Source of the DNA: Allacma fusca | Taxonomy: Eukaryota > Arthropoda > Collembola > Symphypleona > Sminthuridae | Length of the DNA: 64,000 nt | Assembly (NCBI GenBank): GCA_947179485.1 | Contig: OX359249.1 | Span: 41,650,250 to 41,714,249, forward strand | Direction of reading: 5' to 3' | Part shown: piece by piece, positions 49,801 through 61,210 of the stretch | How the letters are laid out: the number at the start of each line of letters is the position of its first letter | Numbering within the stretch: the first letter of the stretch is position 1 | The notes under the pieces: generated by a model | Database searches by the model: none | Seen by the model: the letters and a program-made list of their open reading frames with translations, nothing else | Told to the model about the DNA's origin: nothing | Made by a program: the position numbers and the translations under genes

Positions 49801-52800
49801 CGGGATTTCTTAATTTTGAATCTGTAGTCTTGAGCGGGTAGTAGTATATAGTGCTCAAGCTCAAGATATAAATGTGCTGTTGTTTTTCGGTGCTTTCAGA
49901 CAGACACAGTGGAGGAATCAACAGCAGTCAGCTACCCATTCCCTTGATTCTCTTACGTAAAGGTAAAGCAATTTTGGTTTGGCTGTACAATGCTTACAAA
50001 TTAATATGACGATTCCATTTATTTCCCCGCATTTTTCAAGCTCTGTTTCTTTCATTTTTTTGTACGATTTGTTCAGGCTTTATAATGTAACCAAGTGTTT
50101 CAGGAGTATAATTTTGGAGTATAATTTTAATAATAATTGTAAGGGTTTAATTGTTAAAGGGTTTTAATTGATCTTAAGTGTATTTAAGTAATCGTAGATG
50201 TAGCAAGGGGTGGGAGTTAATACCGTACGTTTGGTAATAGTTGTTGTTATAATAATTGTAAACATATAAGTAAGTACATAAATACGAATCCGTCGTGACC
50301 TGTCAAGTTGGAAGGAAAGGAGCTTTTTGTAAGCTTTAGTTGTCCGTTGTTTTTATGGTCGTCTTTGAGTGAAGGATTAGAAATGTCTTCAAAACATTTT
50401 ATCACGAAGATTACATACGGATGGAGATACTTTAATATAAATAGTGGGCTTTTATAGCTACACTTACAATTAGTAAGTGCAAAGTCATATGCGATTTGAA
50501 GTTTGAGATAAGCTGGAGCTAGACTTTCGTCTTTGAGGGTGCATTTTAACAGGAGGATGCAGTTAGCAACAGGAAAGCCTGACGATAATGGGGAACTTAC
50601 GTCAAGTATGTCCTCTGACATTAAATAGACTTTTTCGTTTTTTATTTGACTTTTCATGCAATTACTATTAGCTGCACGACATAAAGTTAATTTTTAGTCA
50701 CACTACTCACACACTCACACTGACTAGCGTCTGCAGGGCAGACGAGCGCTGGCGAGTATAAATATAATTTTTATTTTTAGAAACTTCATTCCAATAATTA
50801 CCTGACTTACGGAGACGGGAGTGTCACGGACCTGACACGAACGTTGATTTGAGCAGGACTGAGATATGTAATTTAGGAAATGGAAGGAAATATGTAGATA
50901 CATTTGAAGAGAAATTATGAGCATAATTTAAAAAATGATCATTATCGCATAAAAAGCAAACATGCGTTATTAGTCAAACACGGATTTTGGGTTGCACAGC
51001 AGGCCATCAAGTATGCCGGAATGGTGTAAATTATTTCAATTTGAGCGATTTCTATATTTAAAATTTCTTGCTCTTGTTGGCCTTGTGTTGTTCTTCGTCT
51101 GTGAAATATGGGTTGTTCTTTGCGCTTCGTTTCTCATCTTTGGCATCTTTTTTTCTCTTTGTGTACATACATGGTTAACACTCTATACTTACATTTGGTA
51201 CTGCAACTACACTTTACACATGGCTGATTGGTAATTATATAAGTTTCGGATCGTATGTTTCATTTAATGGTGTATGGTGATGAGTGCTGGAAAGAAAATA
51301 GTGTGTTTATTATCGAAGTAGTTTTTTTTTGCAGTTGTAGTTCTTCTTTCTATCTGGATTTTAATTGCTTTTGTGCGTATGGGTTTCCAATTGTCTGTGT
51401 GTATGCACATACATGTGGATTTAGTGTACTTGGGGAGCGCTTTACTTCGTGCAGCTTCTCTGTCTTAATGCTGTTTAGGTTATATTGTGAATGGAGTACA
51501 ATAGGTATTATGAATCTCCTGTAACTTACAGGTTGTAAGTAATCTTCCGTATGGAAACAAAACGTAAGGATTTCAAAGAACTCGTCGATTCTGAACACTA
51601 TTCTTCTTTGTGTCCTTGTGAGTAGATCACATGTAATTACACAACGGCAATCTATGTAGTTGTATACATACGGAGGCGAAAGTATGTACCATGTTTGTAG
51701 AGCGCTCCTGATTGCGAGTTCGCTCAAACGGGACTCATCAGAACTATATAATATTTGTAGATAGTAATCAATCCAAGTAATGGAATAATACAGAATGGTA
51801 TGGTTATCAAAGTAATTGATTGTCTTGTTATTTCTCTGTATAAAACATTACACTTAATAAATTGGATATATATACTTTCCTCAAGCACCCTTTTTGTCCG
51901 AAACTCTTATCCCCATGACTTTTATACTTGTCTCTCTTTCTTATGGTGCCCATAAACTGTACATTATGCTCTCTGTACGTATTCCATCATTTGAGGAGTT
52001 AAAAAAATGTTAGCTTTATCTTAACATTTTATCGTGATTTTCATGGTCATCTTTTTTAATTTCTTACGCAGTCGTGCTGCTTAAGATGCTCGTAGTCATG
52101 TTGTACCCACCGGGAATGAATACTGGCAAATATCTATAAAAACAATAACAATGTTTTACAAACAATATCGTGGGACTTTACAAGCTATCTGTGTGTGTGT
52201 GTATGCCTTTGCCTGTAGAGTATGAGAACAGCAGGACGAAATTGCCTTTTCTGAGCACTTCTCTTGAATTATTGTGCTTCCACCAAATGAATCGACCTTT
52301 TACTTGCCATATATGCTCTGTCAATATGCAATGATATGTCGATCTCCAATTTATTAGTTTTACTTGACGAGGGAGCAATTAGCTTTCTGACTGCGTTAGT
52401 CATAAATAGTTGCTATGTCCTCTACTCACGAAGTTCATTCACTTTTATATTATTTGGTGAATATTTCAGAATTGTCAGAACAGTATAAAAGCTAGTGTTC
52501 TGTTCTATTCAACTTGCAACATTTGGTTAAAGAATGACTTGTTTTGCTTATTATTTAAACACTACTTGTGCATCTGCCCACTTTTAATATTTTTGGTTTC
52601 CCTTGCATGTTTCACTTGAATATATTTGGAATAAATTCAAAGGGCTAATCAAAATGTAACTTTCATTGCTGAAAATGTACATTTATTCGCCAAGGACTGT
52701 TGGTATTGTAAATTCTAAATCACATTTGCATCTGTGACTTATCTCCGGTGGTCTGTGAAGATGTGAATCCTGAATCCTATATTGTTAGCCAGCTCGAGTT

Positions 52801-52932
52801 CAAAACCATTATGTTCTCTGTAATACCTCCATTTATGTACAGCTGAATAGGGTAATCTCAGGATCGGGATTTTATACGCATTGTAGCCACAGCGAGTAGA
52901 AACCATGTTACTGTTGGTGTGGAATCCAATAA
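46870..52932. other. Gene-poor region right of the CACTA element
   Basis: Six kilobases without a gene I can support. It contains simple repeats: an AT run at 48,421-48,445, a TC run near 49,293-49,322 and a GT run near 52,188-52,203. Open frames at 46,930-47,151 (73 codons, plus), 49,198-49,425 (plus), 50,247-50,657 (136 codons, minus) and 51,350-51,727 (minus) have no recognisable domain. A tataaata word with a GC-richer upstream (gacgagcgctggcgagtata, about 50,739-50,758) could be a promoter, possibly for a non-coding RNA, but nothing downstream confirms it. Confidence 0.4.
50247..50657 (-). CDS. Unidentified 136-codon open frame
   Basis: The longest unexplained frame outside repeats and known genes. 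The product begins MKSQIKNEKVYLMSED and contains several Cys and hydrophobic stretches (YVIFVIKCF; FVFMYLLICLQLL at the C-terminus). I recognise no domain. Two donor-like words (gtaagt) lie inside it on the same strand, so it could be parts of spliced exons or of a non-coding transcript. An open frame of this length can occur by chance in AT-rich DNA, so confidence is low. Confidence 0.2.
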   Translation of the reverse strand: MKSQIKNEKVYLMSEDILDVSSPLSSGFPVANCILLLKCTLKDESLAPAYLKLQIAYDFALTNCKCSYKSPLFILKYLHPYVIFVIKCFEDISNPSLKDDHKNNGQLKLTKSSFPSNLTGHDGFVFMYLLICLQLL

Positions 52933-53014
52933 GCAGTCGTGGCCGAGTGGTTAAGGCGTTGGACTTGAAATCCAATGGGGTCTCCCCGCGCAGGTTCGAA
53001 TCCTGCCGGCTGCG
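52933..53014 (+). tRNA. tRNA-Ser (anticodon TGA)
   Basis: An 82-nt sequence that folds as a class II tRNA. The acceptor stem gcagtcg/cggctgc has one G-U pair. The D arm contains the A box tggccgagtgg. The anticodon stem ttgga/tccaa encloses loop cttgaaa, with anticodon TGA at 52,966-52,968. The long variable arm (tggggtctccccg) is typical of serine. The T arm cagg-ttcgaat-cctg carries the B box. There is no intron and no encoded CCA. A TTTT run at 53,020-53,023 is the RNA polymerase III terminator. It decodes UCA codons and appears functional. Confidence 0.97.
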
Positions 53015-53019
53015 AAAAG

Positions 53020-53023
53020 TTTT
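53020..53023 (+). terminator. RNA polymerase III terminator of tRNA-Ser
   Basis: Four T residues five bases after the discriminator base, the usual Pol III stop. Confidence 0.8.
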
Positions 53024-56000
53024 GTTATATTTTTACTAAATGATTGATCATTTTGGTGTTATAATACAAGTAAATTACCCTAACAAATCTCTTGACAGGA
53101 ATAATGAGAGATTAGCACTTATTTTAATTAATCTCTGAGTGAAGCAAAGTCTGTGTATAATTAATTAGATGATCTGTAACAAGTACTTGAGTAAAAATAA
53201 AAACGAAGCATGCTGAGTGTACAGATAAGTGAGAGCATGCTGAGGGAAAAGCGTGCCGAAAAGGGAAATCAGCTAATTGTAGAATTACGAAGAGTGAAAA
53301 AAAATCCGAAAATACTACTGGTTTGAGAAACCACTGCTGTAACTGGACACTCACAATCAGAAAACGTGAGATATGTGTACCGTCCCAGTTAGGGATATTG
53401 CACGTAAAGTGACCAAAACCACTTTAGTTATAAAAAAGTATTGATGTTTCACTGCTCTCCAGTCATAATTTCCTTTTAATGGGATGAAGGCTTGGGGCGT
53501 CATAAAATGAATTAGTACATATATGTTGCTAGACAACATTTCTTTCTCTGTGAACATGCACGTTCAGGGAATCTGTATAGAGATATACAGTTACTATTAC
53601 CGCAATTAGTTGGAACCAAATACGAATAGAATAAAGGGATGATTAAGGATGAGGCTACTCGAAATGTGTCCATCATAGAATTATCGTGTAAAGCATACAA
53701 TTGATAGGGAAATAATGAAGCATAATTTCATTGAGTCAATAAACGAAATGCGGCCATAAAATAAGTTGCAAACTGCTGGGATTATTGTTCACATCTCACC
53801 ACGCAAGTATCACGTAAGGTATCTCACTGATACGTAATAATTTTTCACCTTTACAATTGGGCACGTGAATGAACACCGGGGTAGGCTAATGTAGTCGACG
53901 TGTAAAAAGCGGATTCTAAAGAGGTCTTCAGATATCTTCAATTATTATACATTCTACTTCTGCTGGCTGACACAATGTAGATTAGAATGTATGATGGAAT
54001 TTCTGTATCTCGAAGATCTCAATTAGTGATGTACATAACTCATGGCAGTTTTTCCACACTGTATCCGTTTGTAATCGTTTCTATGTATGTAGTCTTGTGC
54101 ATGTCTTGAGATGGAAAAGTGTAATCAGTGAGAAACACTGATGAGTTTCTGTTTGTTTCCTTAGTCCGTTGGGCTAAGAATAGTCAACAAAAAAAAACAT
54201 CTCTAAGTTGACCTCATTCCTTTTTGACTGATTGAGTTTCGGCAAAGTCCAATATGGCTGTAACGAATTTTTTAATAAATTGTGATCCCTAGCATGAAAT
54301 ATTGCTTATTGATCATCATCACGGACTGAAAGAATGTAGCCATGTCATAACCCAGCAGGTACGATCACGCAAGGATTCCATCCACAATCCACTTGTAGAA
54401 TGGCGAGCAAATTGAATTGTTTGAATTATTATGTTATACTTTCCAGTTCGTTTCGTACCTTCAGATTGTTCTCACCTTGAAAATATATTAGAGATGCTTT
54501 CAATTTCAGAAGGTTCCTTTTAATTTTGAACTCAGACAGTCATCTCGGGCTTTAGTGCTGTCATGTATTGAAGTGTCTACACATGTCCTGTAAAGTAATT
54601 ATTATATGATGAGATGTACTACGAGCCTGTGCTGGGGTTTCATGGATGGTTATTGCTTGTACTGATTACGCTGTTTAGGAGGATGAACGTTTTCTCACTA
54701 ACAAAAGGAGACATTAATGAAAATTTCTCCCGATAAAGGATATTTAAATGGAAGAAATCATGGCTGGGATCAAAGGATTTTAAAGCAGCGGAAATCCATA
54801 AAATAGGGACGTTTTGTTGATAATGTTATTGTTTTGAGATACGCATCCCATCCATCTCTTTACTATTTGTTTTGATTTCATAGACGAATTTCTATAATGA
54901 GGTTATCGCACTGTTTGCTTGTTTTGTTCAGGTCACAAAAATACTCTCAACATATAATGTTTATTATACACTAGACTGTTTATGATACTTGTATCCTCCC
55001 GTTTTTCTACAGACGTGCAAAAAAATGTGACTATGCATGTATGGGCTTTTGCATTTCAAATGACAACCCTCATGTGTAAAGGAATCCACAGGTAAATCTC
55101 TTTGATTACACTTGGTGTTTATACACACCAAAATAATAGAGCAAGGGTCACGTGTTGGGAGCAGAAAGTTATATGGTTTTCAACTTATTTATTTAATGGA
55201 AACAAAAAAGTCCTTCCTAACTTTCCCTTCATTCACAATTCAGACAGAATCAAGTGAGCAGTTAGGTTGGTTTTGTCTTTCTTGCGTTCATACGGCTTAC
55301 ACAACAATTCCGCTTTCTTGTGTCTTCAACTCGTAGTGTGTCTATTCTTCTCTTCAAAATAAAAACAGGTAAGACGCTTATTGTATATATTTTCGTCCTT
55401 ATAAGGTATTTTCTTTAGTTAATCTGGCTTTAAAATCTTCGCTCTTTCGAACATTTCCACATATTCACAAGTGAAGCAAAAAGTTTCTTCTAAGAGATCT
55501 CTCAGAGCGAAATGGCTAGCTAATTGTATTAAATTAATCTGAAGTGCATTTATTGCTTTGCTCAGCTTCTTCCTTGGTCTGTGCCAAAGAATGTCCACGT
55601 AGGATTTTGTTAAGACTTTAGAGAAAAATTTTGCAACAGTATTTTCATCAATGTGTCTGTTTTTATTTTTACCAGTAAAGTAAAAAAAACGCATTGTTAC
55701 ACTCGTCTGTAGCCTTTACTTATCTTCACGCATATTCGTTCTTACCATTTATAATGGTGCGTGTGGGGTCTCATCATATGTAGGAATACGTGTTGTGGCA
55801 CATACACATATAGGTATGTATACATGTACAATCACTGCAACTAATCTGTGTGCATTCCTTGAAAGAAAAACCATTTTAGAGTACACTTTTCTAAAAACAA
55901 ATGCACTTTAGTAAGCCGAGTGAGAAAAGTGAGCTTAGAAAACTGCTATTAATTTCGAAGTACCAACTGTTGATTGTGAATTGCTAACTCTTGTTACTTC

Positions 56001-57381
56001 TTGTACGATATAATACACTTCTTATTTCCGGGAAAATCATTTCAATAAAACTGCTCATACCAGTATGGTTTTTTCGATTGGGTAAAAAAATGCAGGCATA
56101 TTTTTGTTTTCGTTAGCTAGTTTTCAACAATGTAACGAGTTATTTGTTGTGCTGGGCCTGGGCCTTCACCAACGACGTACAAGAGGAAACCACGGTCGTG
56201 TGCCAAAAAAACTTTGTAGTTGATTAGCAAAACTATAGCGGTGCATTTAAAGTCTAATTTAATTGAGAAGTTCGAGTGTACACCATGAACAAGGGGAAAT
56301 GACAACTGTAAAAACTTGACAGATTGCACTACAGCAGCGTCACTCTCAGATCGTAAAATTCTGGGTAATTTGAGAGTCAAGTGATGGTGTACATTACATT
56401 ATACATATTAGTAAGTAAAGGAACGGCTTCTGCATCTTCCTTCAGATTATTTCCTACCCTAAGTATTGAATGAATTATTACTGGGGTAAGTCGAATGGTG
56501 GTAAGGTATGTATATGCGTGTTAATATATGGAGTGGTGTGAGGTATGATAATCAAAGGAAGGATGCGTTTGGCATGGCTATTATTTAATGAGGCTTGACA
56601 AAAACTTTCAGTAGGCATTTAATACATTGTAGTAAAAGAAAGTTAACTTGATTTGAGTTTATAGAAATAATAATGAAGTGTCAATAATACTTGAAGTTTT
56701 TTATTTCCTGTATAATTTATTGAAGGGTTGCCCTTCTACAACATACGGATACTGTCTTCGTTGTGGTTTTTTGTGCCAACGAAAAATAAAAGCCTGGGTT
56801 CATAGTATATTTTGTTAGCCATCAGGCATATGGGCAAACACGTACGCATGCACGTAAAGTAGGTTAGTAATTGATGGACGCAAAATTTTGAGTTTATGCA
56901 AGCATTTTCTTGCGTTCTGCTACCCAATCCCATTGATTATTTTTTAACATTTATGATTTGGCAGTGCCTTTTTGTTCCCTCTCATGTTCGTGATTAACAT
57001 GATAGAAATTTGTGAAATCAAATATAAGCCAGAAGAGTGCTAGAGCTACAAGGCCTCAGAAATCTTTCAAATCAATTTTCATGATCGCATGCCAATAGAC
57101 GATTTCCATTGGTAGTAATACTGTTTGTATTTTATAATATTTACGCGTATTTTCGATGTCAACCTTGCAATAGTAATCAATTTTTTAGCTATATTATTCC
57201 ACTTTTGCAACTTTTTCATACTTCTTATTTGGTTCATTTCATTTTGCTTTTCCTTGTGTTATGTTTGTTGTTCTTGTACTTTGAATTGTTTTTTATTTTG
57301 TCTCTAGTATTTATTTGTCCTTTTTCTGTAGTACAAATTGGTTTGGAATTTGCAACGTAACGCTAGTTTTAATTCAATAAG
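53024..57381. other. Gene-poor region between tRNA-Ser and the GH27 gene
   Basis: AT-rich, with no recognised gene. Two minus-strand frames have protein-like composition but no identifiable domain: 55,419-55,694 (91 codons, ATG start, containing ILWHRPRKKLSKAINALQ) and 56,117-56,380 (87 codons, containing RGFLLYVVGEGPGPAQQ). They could be exons of one minus-strand gene or chance frames. Other frames look like noise. Confidence 0.4.
55419..55694 (-). CDS. Unidentified 91-codon open frame
   Basis: ATG-initiated and ends with TAA. The product has balanced composition, including FFSKVLTKSYVDILWHRP and LIQLASHFALRDLLEETF, which look like amphipathic helices. No domain is recognised and there is no clear promoter or poly(A) signal close by. 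It may be a small gene, an exon of a larger minus-strand gene together with the frame at 56,117-56,380, or chance. Confidence 0.25.
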   Translation of the reverse strand: MRFFYFTGKNKNRHIDENTVAKFFSKVLTKSYVDILWHRPRKKLSKAINALQINLIQLASHFALRDLLEETFCFTCEYVEMFERAKILKPD

Positions 57382-57405
57382 GTCATGTCAGAATTCTGAC
57401 ATGAC
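57382..57405. promoter_or_regulatory. Perfect 24-bp palindrome upstream of the GH27 gene
   Basis: Each half site is gtcatgtcagaa, with no spacer, centred on GAATTC. Allowing G-U pairing the stem extends a further three pairs at RNA level. It lies about 130 bases before the coding start. It could be a binding site for a dimeric factor in the promoter or first intron, or a hairpin; function is unproven. Confidence 0.45.
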
Positions 57406-57509
57406 TTTCTGACAACAGTATCAGGCCACTTTAATCTCCTGCTTGCATACCTGCCACCGCCTGTAATTGATATTGTACTTTGAATGACGTTGTTATTTTT
57501 CTTTTACAG

Positions 57510-57535
57510 ATTGAACATCGAACGGTGTATACAAA
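57510..57535 (+). other. Probable 5' untranslated segment of the GH27 gene
   Basis: A strong acceptor (ttatttttcttttacag, ending at 57,509) lies just before the start codon, and no initiating ATG precedes it nearby. This suggests a non-coding first exon further upstream, with translation starting 26 bases into exon 2. Confidence 0.55.
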
Positions 57536-60527
57536 ATGGTGCTGAAACTCGTTGGGATTTTGATATCCCTTCTTCCATTACTGTCCTGGTCACTTGACAA
57601 TGGTCTTGCCAGAACGCCCCCTATGGGATGGTTAGCGTGGGAGAGATTCCGATGCAATACGGACTGTGTGAATGACCCGGAGAATTGTATCAGGTACTTG
57701 TTGTAGAATCTTTGCAGCGAGTAATTAAGTAGTGTGTGGTACACTAAATAATTGCTTTAAATAAATGGTTATGCTAATTCTAAGGAGTATGTTAACGGAC
57801 TTTCTAATTGATGATAAATACAAATTGTACTGTTATTACATACTTGCCCCTGTTATTTCTCCCTTTCTATAGTGAGAGATTATTCATGCAAATGGCAGAT
57901 CTACTGGTGAAGGACGGATATAAAGCAGCAGGCTACGAGTATATCATTGTTGATGATTGTTGGTTAGCAAAAACTCGAGACTCAAAGGGAAGACTGCAGG
58001 CAGATCCTGAGCGATTTCCCAGTGGAATTAAAGTCTTGGCTGATTATGTTAGTCTTATTGGTGTTTTGCTTGTAGCTTATTTAGATCGTAGCAAATACTT
58101 GTATAACTAAATCAGTTTGTTTTTAAGTTATGATAACATCTGTTTCTAGAATCTCAAAGTTCCTTGACATTTCTGGATGTATAATTATATGTATGTATAT
58201 AAGGGAGATAATAATTGATGGATTAATACTATGTTTGTGATTATTTTCCACAACACTTAGGTTCATTCAAAAGGTTTGAAATTCGGTATCTACGAGGATT
58301 ATGGGAATTACACTTGTGCAGGCTACCCAGGAATTTTGGGTTATTTAGAAACAGATGCGAATACATTTGCAGAATGGGGAGTTGACTACGTAAAGTTAGA
58401 TGGTTGCTACTCTCATCCCATAGACATGGATCAAGGTATTTGAAAGGTTCCGTTTCTTCCTCCTTCACATACTGTTACGTTTGATTTCCAACTTAACATT
58501 CTTCGTTTCTGATTTTTCTCGTCTTGTAGGCCTCTTTTGTATTTGTACATATTTGTATATACAAAGGTTGCTGTTACTCTTATTGTAAAAATGTGAAAGG
58601 ATTAAGTTACAAGGTTATTGTTTTGCGTAAAGGCATAATATCAATATAAGATTATTCAATGGGTTGATGGGCTTGTGATGGTGGCTATACAAAATAGTAG
58701 AAACATACTGGTAATATTTAGGGTATCCGGAGTTTGGGTATCATTTGAACCTGACGGGACGTCCAATGATTTACTCTTGTTCTTGGCCAGTCTACCAAAT
58801 ATACAGTGGCATTGAGGTACTATTTAAAGCATCCGTTTGTAAAGACAATTTGTATGTATAAACGTTTCTGAGATCTTTTCAGCAGCGTTAATAGTTATTT
58901 CTACTCCAAATTCTTCCTTCACTGTCCGAACATATTCTTGTTTTTTACTGTCACTAACAACTTTTTTTAAATGATCAACAAACTGTATTGATTTGACTCT
59001 ATCATTGATTTTTTTAAAATCATTATTATGAAAGAGACAGACAACATGAAAGTTAAAAGTTTTTTTCACATCCATTTGATGTGATATGTGAACTCAGGCT
59101 ACACAGATTTTGGCATTGCACTGAACAAAACTGGTCGCCGGATGATCTACTCTTGCAGTTGGCCCGTGTATCAAATCTATTCACAAATGCAGGTTACATT
59201 CACACAAAGCACCTTAAAATCTTTTAAATTCTTTTATTATTTAGAATACCAATCTACGCAATTACCGGCATGGTCGGATTACATTTTCCTTTTTATTTGA
59301 ATCCAACTTGAGACAGTGGAGGGGGCGGAATAGTTTCCTTTTGGGCATTTAGTCATGGGTTTATTACTTACTAAAACTAATTGTTTTGAAATAGCCCAAC
59401 TACACAGCTATAAAGGGGGCCTGCAACCTATGGCGAAATTTTGATGATATTCAAGATTCTTGGCAGAGTATTCAGTCTGTCATTGACTACTATGGAGACA
59501 ATCAAGACATTATTGTGCCACAAGCTGGACCTGGACATTGGAATGACCCTGATATGGTTCGGGATGCTTTTGTTTTTACATAGATGTAATTATCTAAGTG
59601 TCATGAGTTCAAATCCTGCAATATCACTAATAATTTATTTTCATTATTTTTAGCTAATTATTGGAAATTTCGGCCTAAGTTACGAACAAAGTAAATCGCA
59701 AATGGCTATGTGGGCGATTTGGGCATCCCCACTTCTGATGTCAGTGGATCTAAGAACAATTAGGAATGACTACAAAGCAATTCTTAAGAATAAAAAAATT
59801 ATTGCAGTTAATCAAGATATTCTAGGAATTCAAGGACGGCGTATTTACAAAGTAAAATTTTTATATAATTATCAATATTTCTAACAGCATATAATTTCCA
59901 GCTTTTTTATATAATTAATCTGTATGAATGTGCAAGTGCTTACCTTCATTCTTGAAATGTTGTTCTGGTCATTTTAATAGGATCGCGGAATCGAAATTTG
60001 GGCTCGGCCTATCACTCCCGTTATCCGGAATGATTTCTCGTATTGTATTGCATTTTTAAATAGACGGACTGACGGTACCCCGTCAGAAGTGTCTGTGATA
60101 AACCGCGAGCTTGGTCTCACACACGCTGGTGGTTACCGTGTGGATGATCTTTACACCGACAAGGATTATGGTATTCTGTCACCTGAAGATAAAATTACTG
60201 TGGATGTCAATCCATCAGGTAAGTTATAAAATAAACTGGAGTAGCTGCTACCAAGATATATAGTGATTATAATTTGAGTACTTGAACTATAGTCATCATA
60301 AATCTTTATTGAATTACTCAGGTGTTGTGATGCTACGGTTTACGGTTGCAAGTGCGTTCCAGAAAGCTCCGTATTTACCTTCAGCTCAAGGTAGTCAAGT
60401 AAATCTTTTCGGCATTCCAGCACATATCGCTCATGATAATCATAAGACTCTACCTCAGAGACTACAATGGTTGGCTGGCTTTCCACAGTTAGCGCGTTCT
60501 TTTGGCTACTCTCCCGGAAAAGTATAA
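57536..60527 (+). CDS. NAGA: GH27 alpha-N-acetylgalactosaminidase/alpha-galactosidase with alternative exon 4
   Basis: Lysosomal or secreted glycosidase removing terminal alpha-GalNAc/Gal from glycans. Coding exons: 57,536-57,693; 57,873-58,047; 58,261-58,435; one of 58,722-58,816 or 59,098-59,192; 59,395-59,556; 59,654-59,851; 59,981-60,218; 60,322-60,527. Total with one exon 4: 1,407 nt, 468 aa. A signal peptide is visible ([15 protein letters not shown]), followed by mature [21 protein letters not shown]27 motifs: VDDCW, KLDGC with nucleophile Asp about 158, SCSWPVY about 188-194, RNFDD with acid/base Asp about 219, [18 protein letters not shown] and GIQGRRI. Ser and Val in SCSWPVY resemble NAGA (Ser, Ala) and not alpha-galactosidase A (Glu, Leu), favouring GalNAc activity. 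After the usual family end (SGVVMLRF) comes about 60 residues I do not recognise. The donor of exon 5 (gttcgg) is weak. Confidence 0.93.
58722..58816 (+). other. NAGA: GH27 alternative exon 4a
   Basis: 95 nt, entered in phase 1 and left in phase 0, flanked by tattag|gg-type and gag|gtacta sites. Encodes 32 residues beginning [19 protein letters not shown], then [13 protein letters not shown]. This is the beta-strand and loop after the nucleophile that lines the substrate pocket in human NAGA and GLA. Confidence 0.85.
58824..59075 (-). CDS. Unidentified antisense open frame in the intron between exons 4a and 4b
   Basis: 83 codons, ATG start, almost filling the 281-bp intron on the opposite strand. 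The product has coding-like composition ([36 protein letters not shown], Cys near both ends). I recognise no family. It could be a fragment of an inserted gene or element, or chance. No promoter or splice support is visible. Confidence 0.25.
   Translation of the reverse strand: MDVKKTFNFHVVCLFHNNDFKKINDRVKSIQFVDHLKKVVSDSKKQEYVRTVKEEFGVEITINAAEKISETFIHTNCLYKRML
59098..59192 (+). other. NAGA: GH27 alternative exon 4b
   Basis: Also 95 nt with the same phases, bounded by actcag|gc and cag|gttaca. Encodes [19 protein letters not shown], then [13 protein letters not shown]. It is 23/32 identical to exon 4a at protein level, with many silent differences in the shared core (for example Ser TCT versus AGT). 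Since 95 is not divisible by three, using both or neither exon shifts the frame, so exactly one must be chosen. Confidence 0.85.
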
Positions 60528-61084
60528 AACTAGCATAATTAATAGTAATTATTATGTAATTGATTACTTGTGATTTTAGTTGTTATGTACAATTTCAAAC
60601 TCGTCTGTGTAATTATAAACTTTCATTTCATTCCACATGTATGTGTATGTGTGGTAAATGGTAACTGGGCTAGTTTTATGAGCTGCTACATGTGAAGGTA
60701 ATCATATGTCACGTATCAGATTATGTGAATAGTGTAAATTATTTAATGGTGTCAAAGTTTACTTAAATGGCAAGCAAATAATGTTTTATTAAGACAATTT
60801 TTGTTATTTCTCTTCTGAACTTTGGAAAGACTTTTCTAATCGTACGTATAGATACTTATAAAATTAACTACTATATGTACTGTATATCATGGTACCGTTA
60901 CTGATGCCACGCTGCGTAAATGTATCATTTTGTTTGTAAATATGTAGCATGATTCAATTGGGCGAATTTTATAATTACCAAAGAGCCAGATGTAGAGTCA
61001 TTACATCTCTTCACTTGCAATGCTTTCAGTGTTTTTATGTCATATGTACTTACCTCCGTACAGTAATGCAATAGTGACTAGCAG
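60528..61084. other. Downstream of the main GH27 stop
   Basis: No gene supported. There is no AATAAA close to the stop at 60,527. The last codons read aaa|gtataa, so the terminal AAA could also act as a splice donor leading to further exons (see the segment starting at 61,085). Confidence 0.4.
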
Positions 61085-61210
61085 CGTGAACCAGTTGTTG
61101 AAACAGATTCCATTGTAGATACTTACACTCGGCATAAACAATCAAAGAAAAGCCAACCAACTTTCTACGTCACTCTCGTCAATGCGGGACATCAAGTAAT
61201 GACAAAAAAA
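61085..61210 (+). CDS. Candidate internal exon, unidentified
   Basis: This follows an acceptor tagcag (with an in-frame stop just before it, as expected of intron). It encodes REPVVETDSIVDTYTRHKQ, then SKKSQPTFYVTLVNAGHQ, and ends at caa|gtaatg (61,195) or aaa|gtaata (61,210), both phase 0. Too short for a length-based scan but convincingly coding in composition. It could be a phase-0 continuation of the GH27 transcript from 60,524, or part of a separate gene. No domain recognised. Confidence 0.45.

Noticed and set aside
59605-59621. B-box-like word gagttcaaatcctgca suggesting a tRNA or SINE in a GH27 intron
   Set aside because: No matching A box, acceptor stem or tail was found around it.
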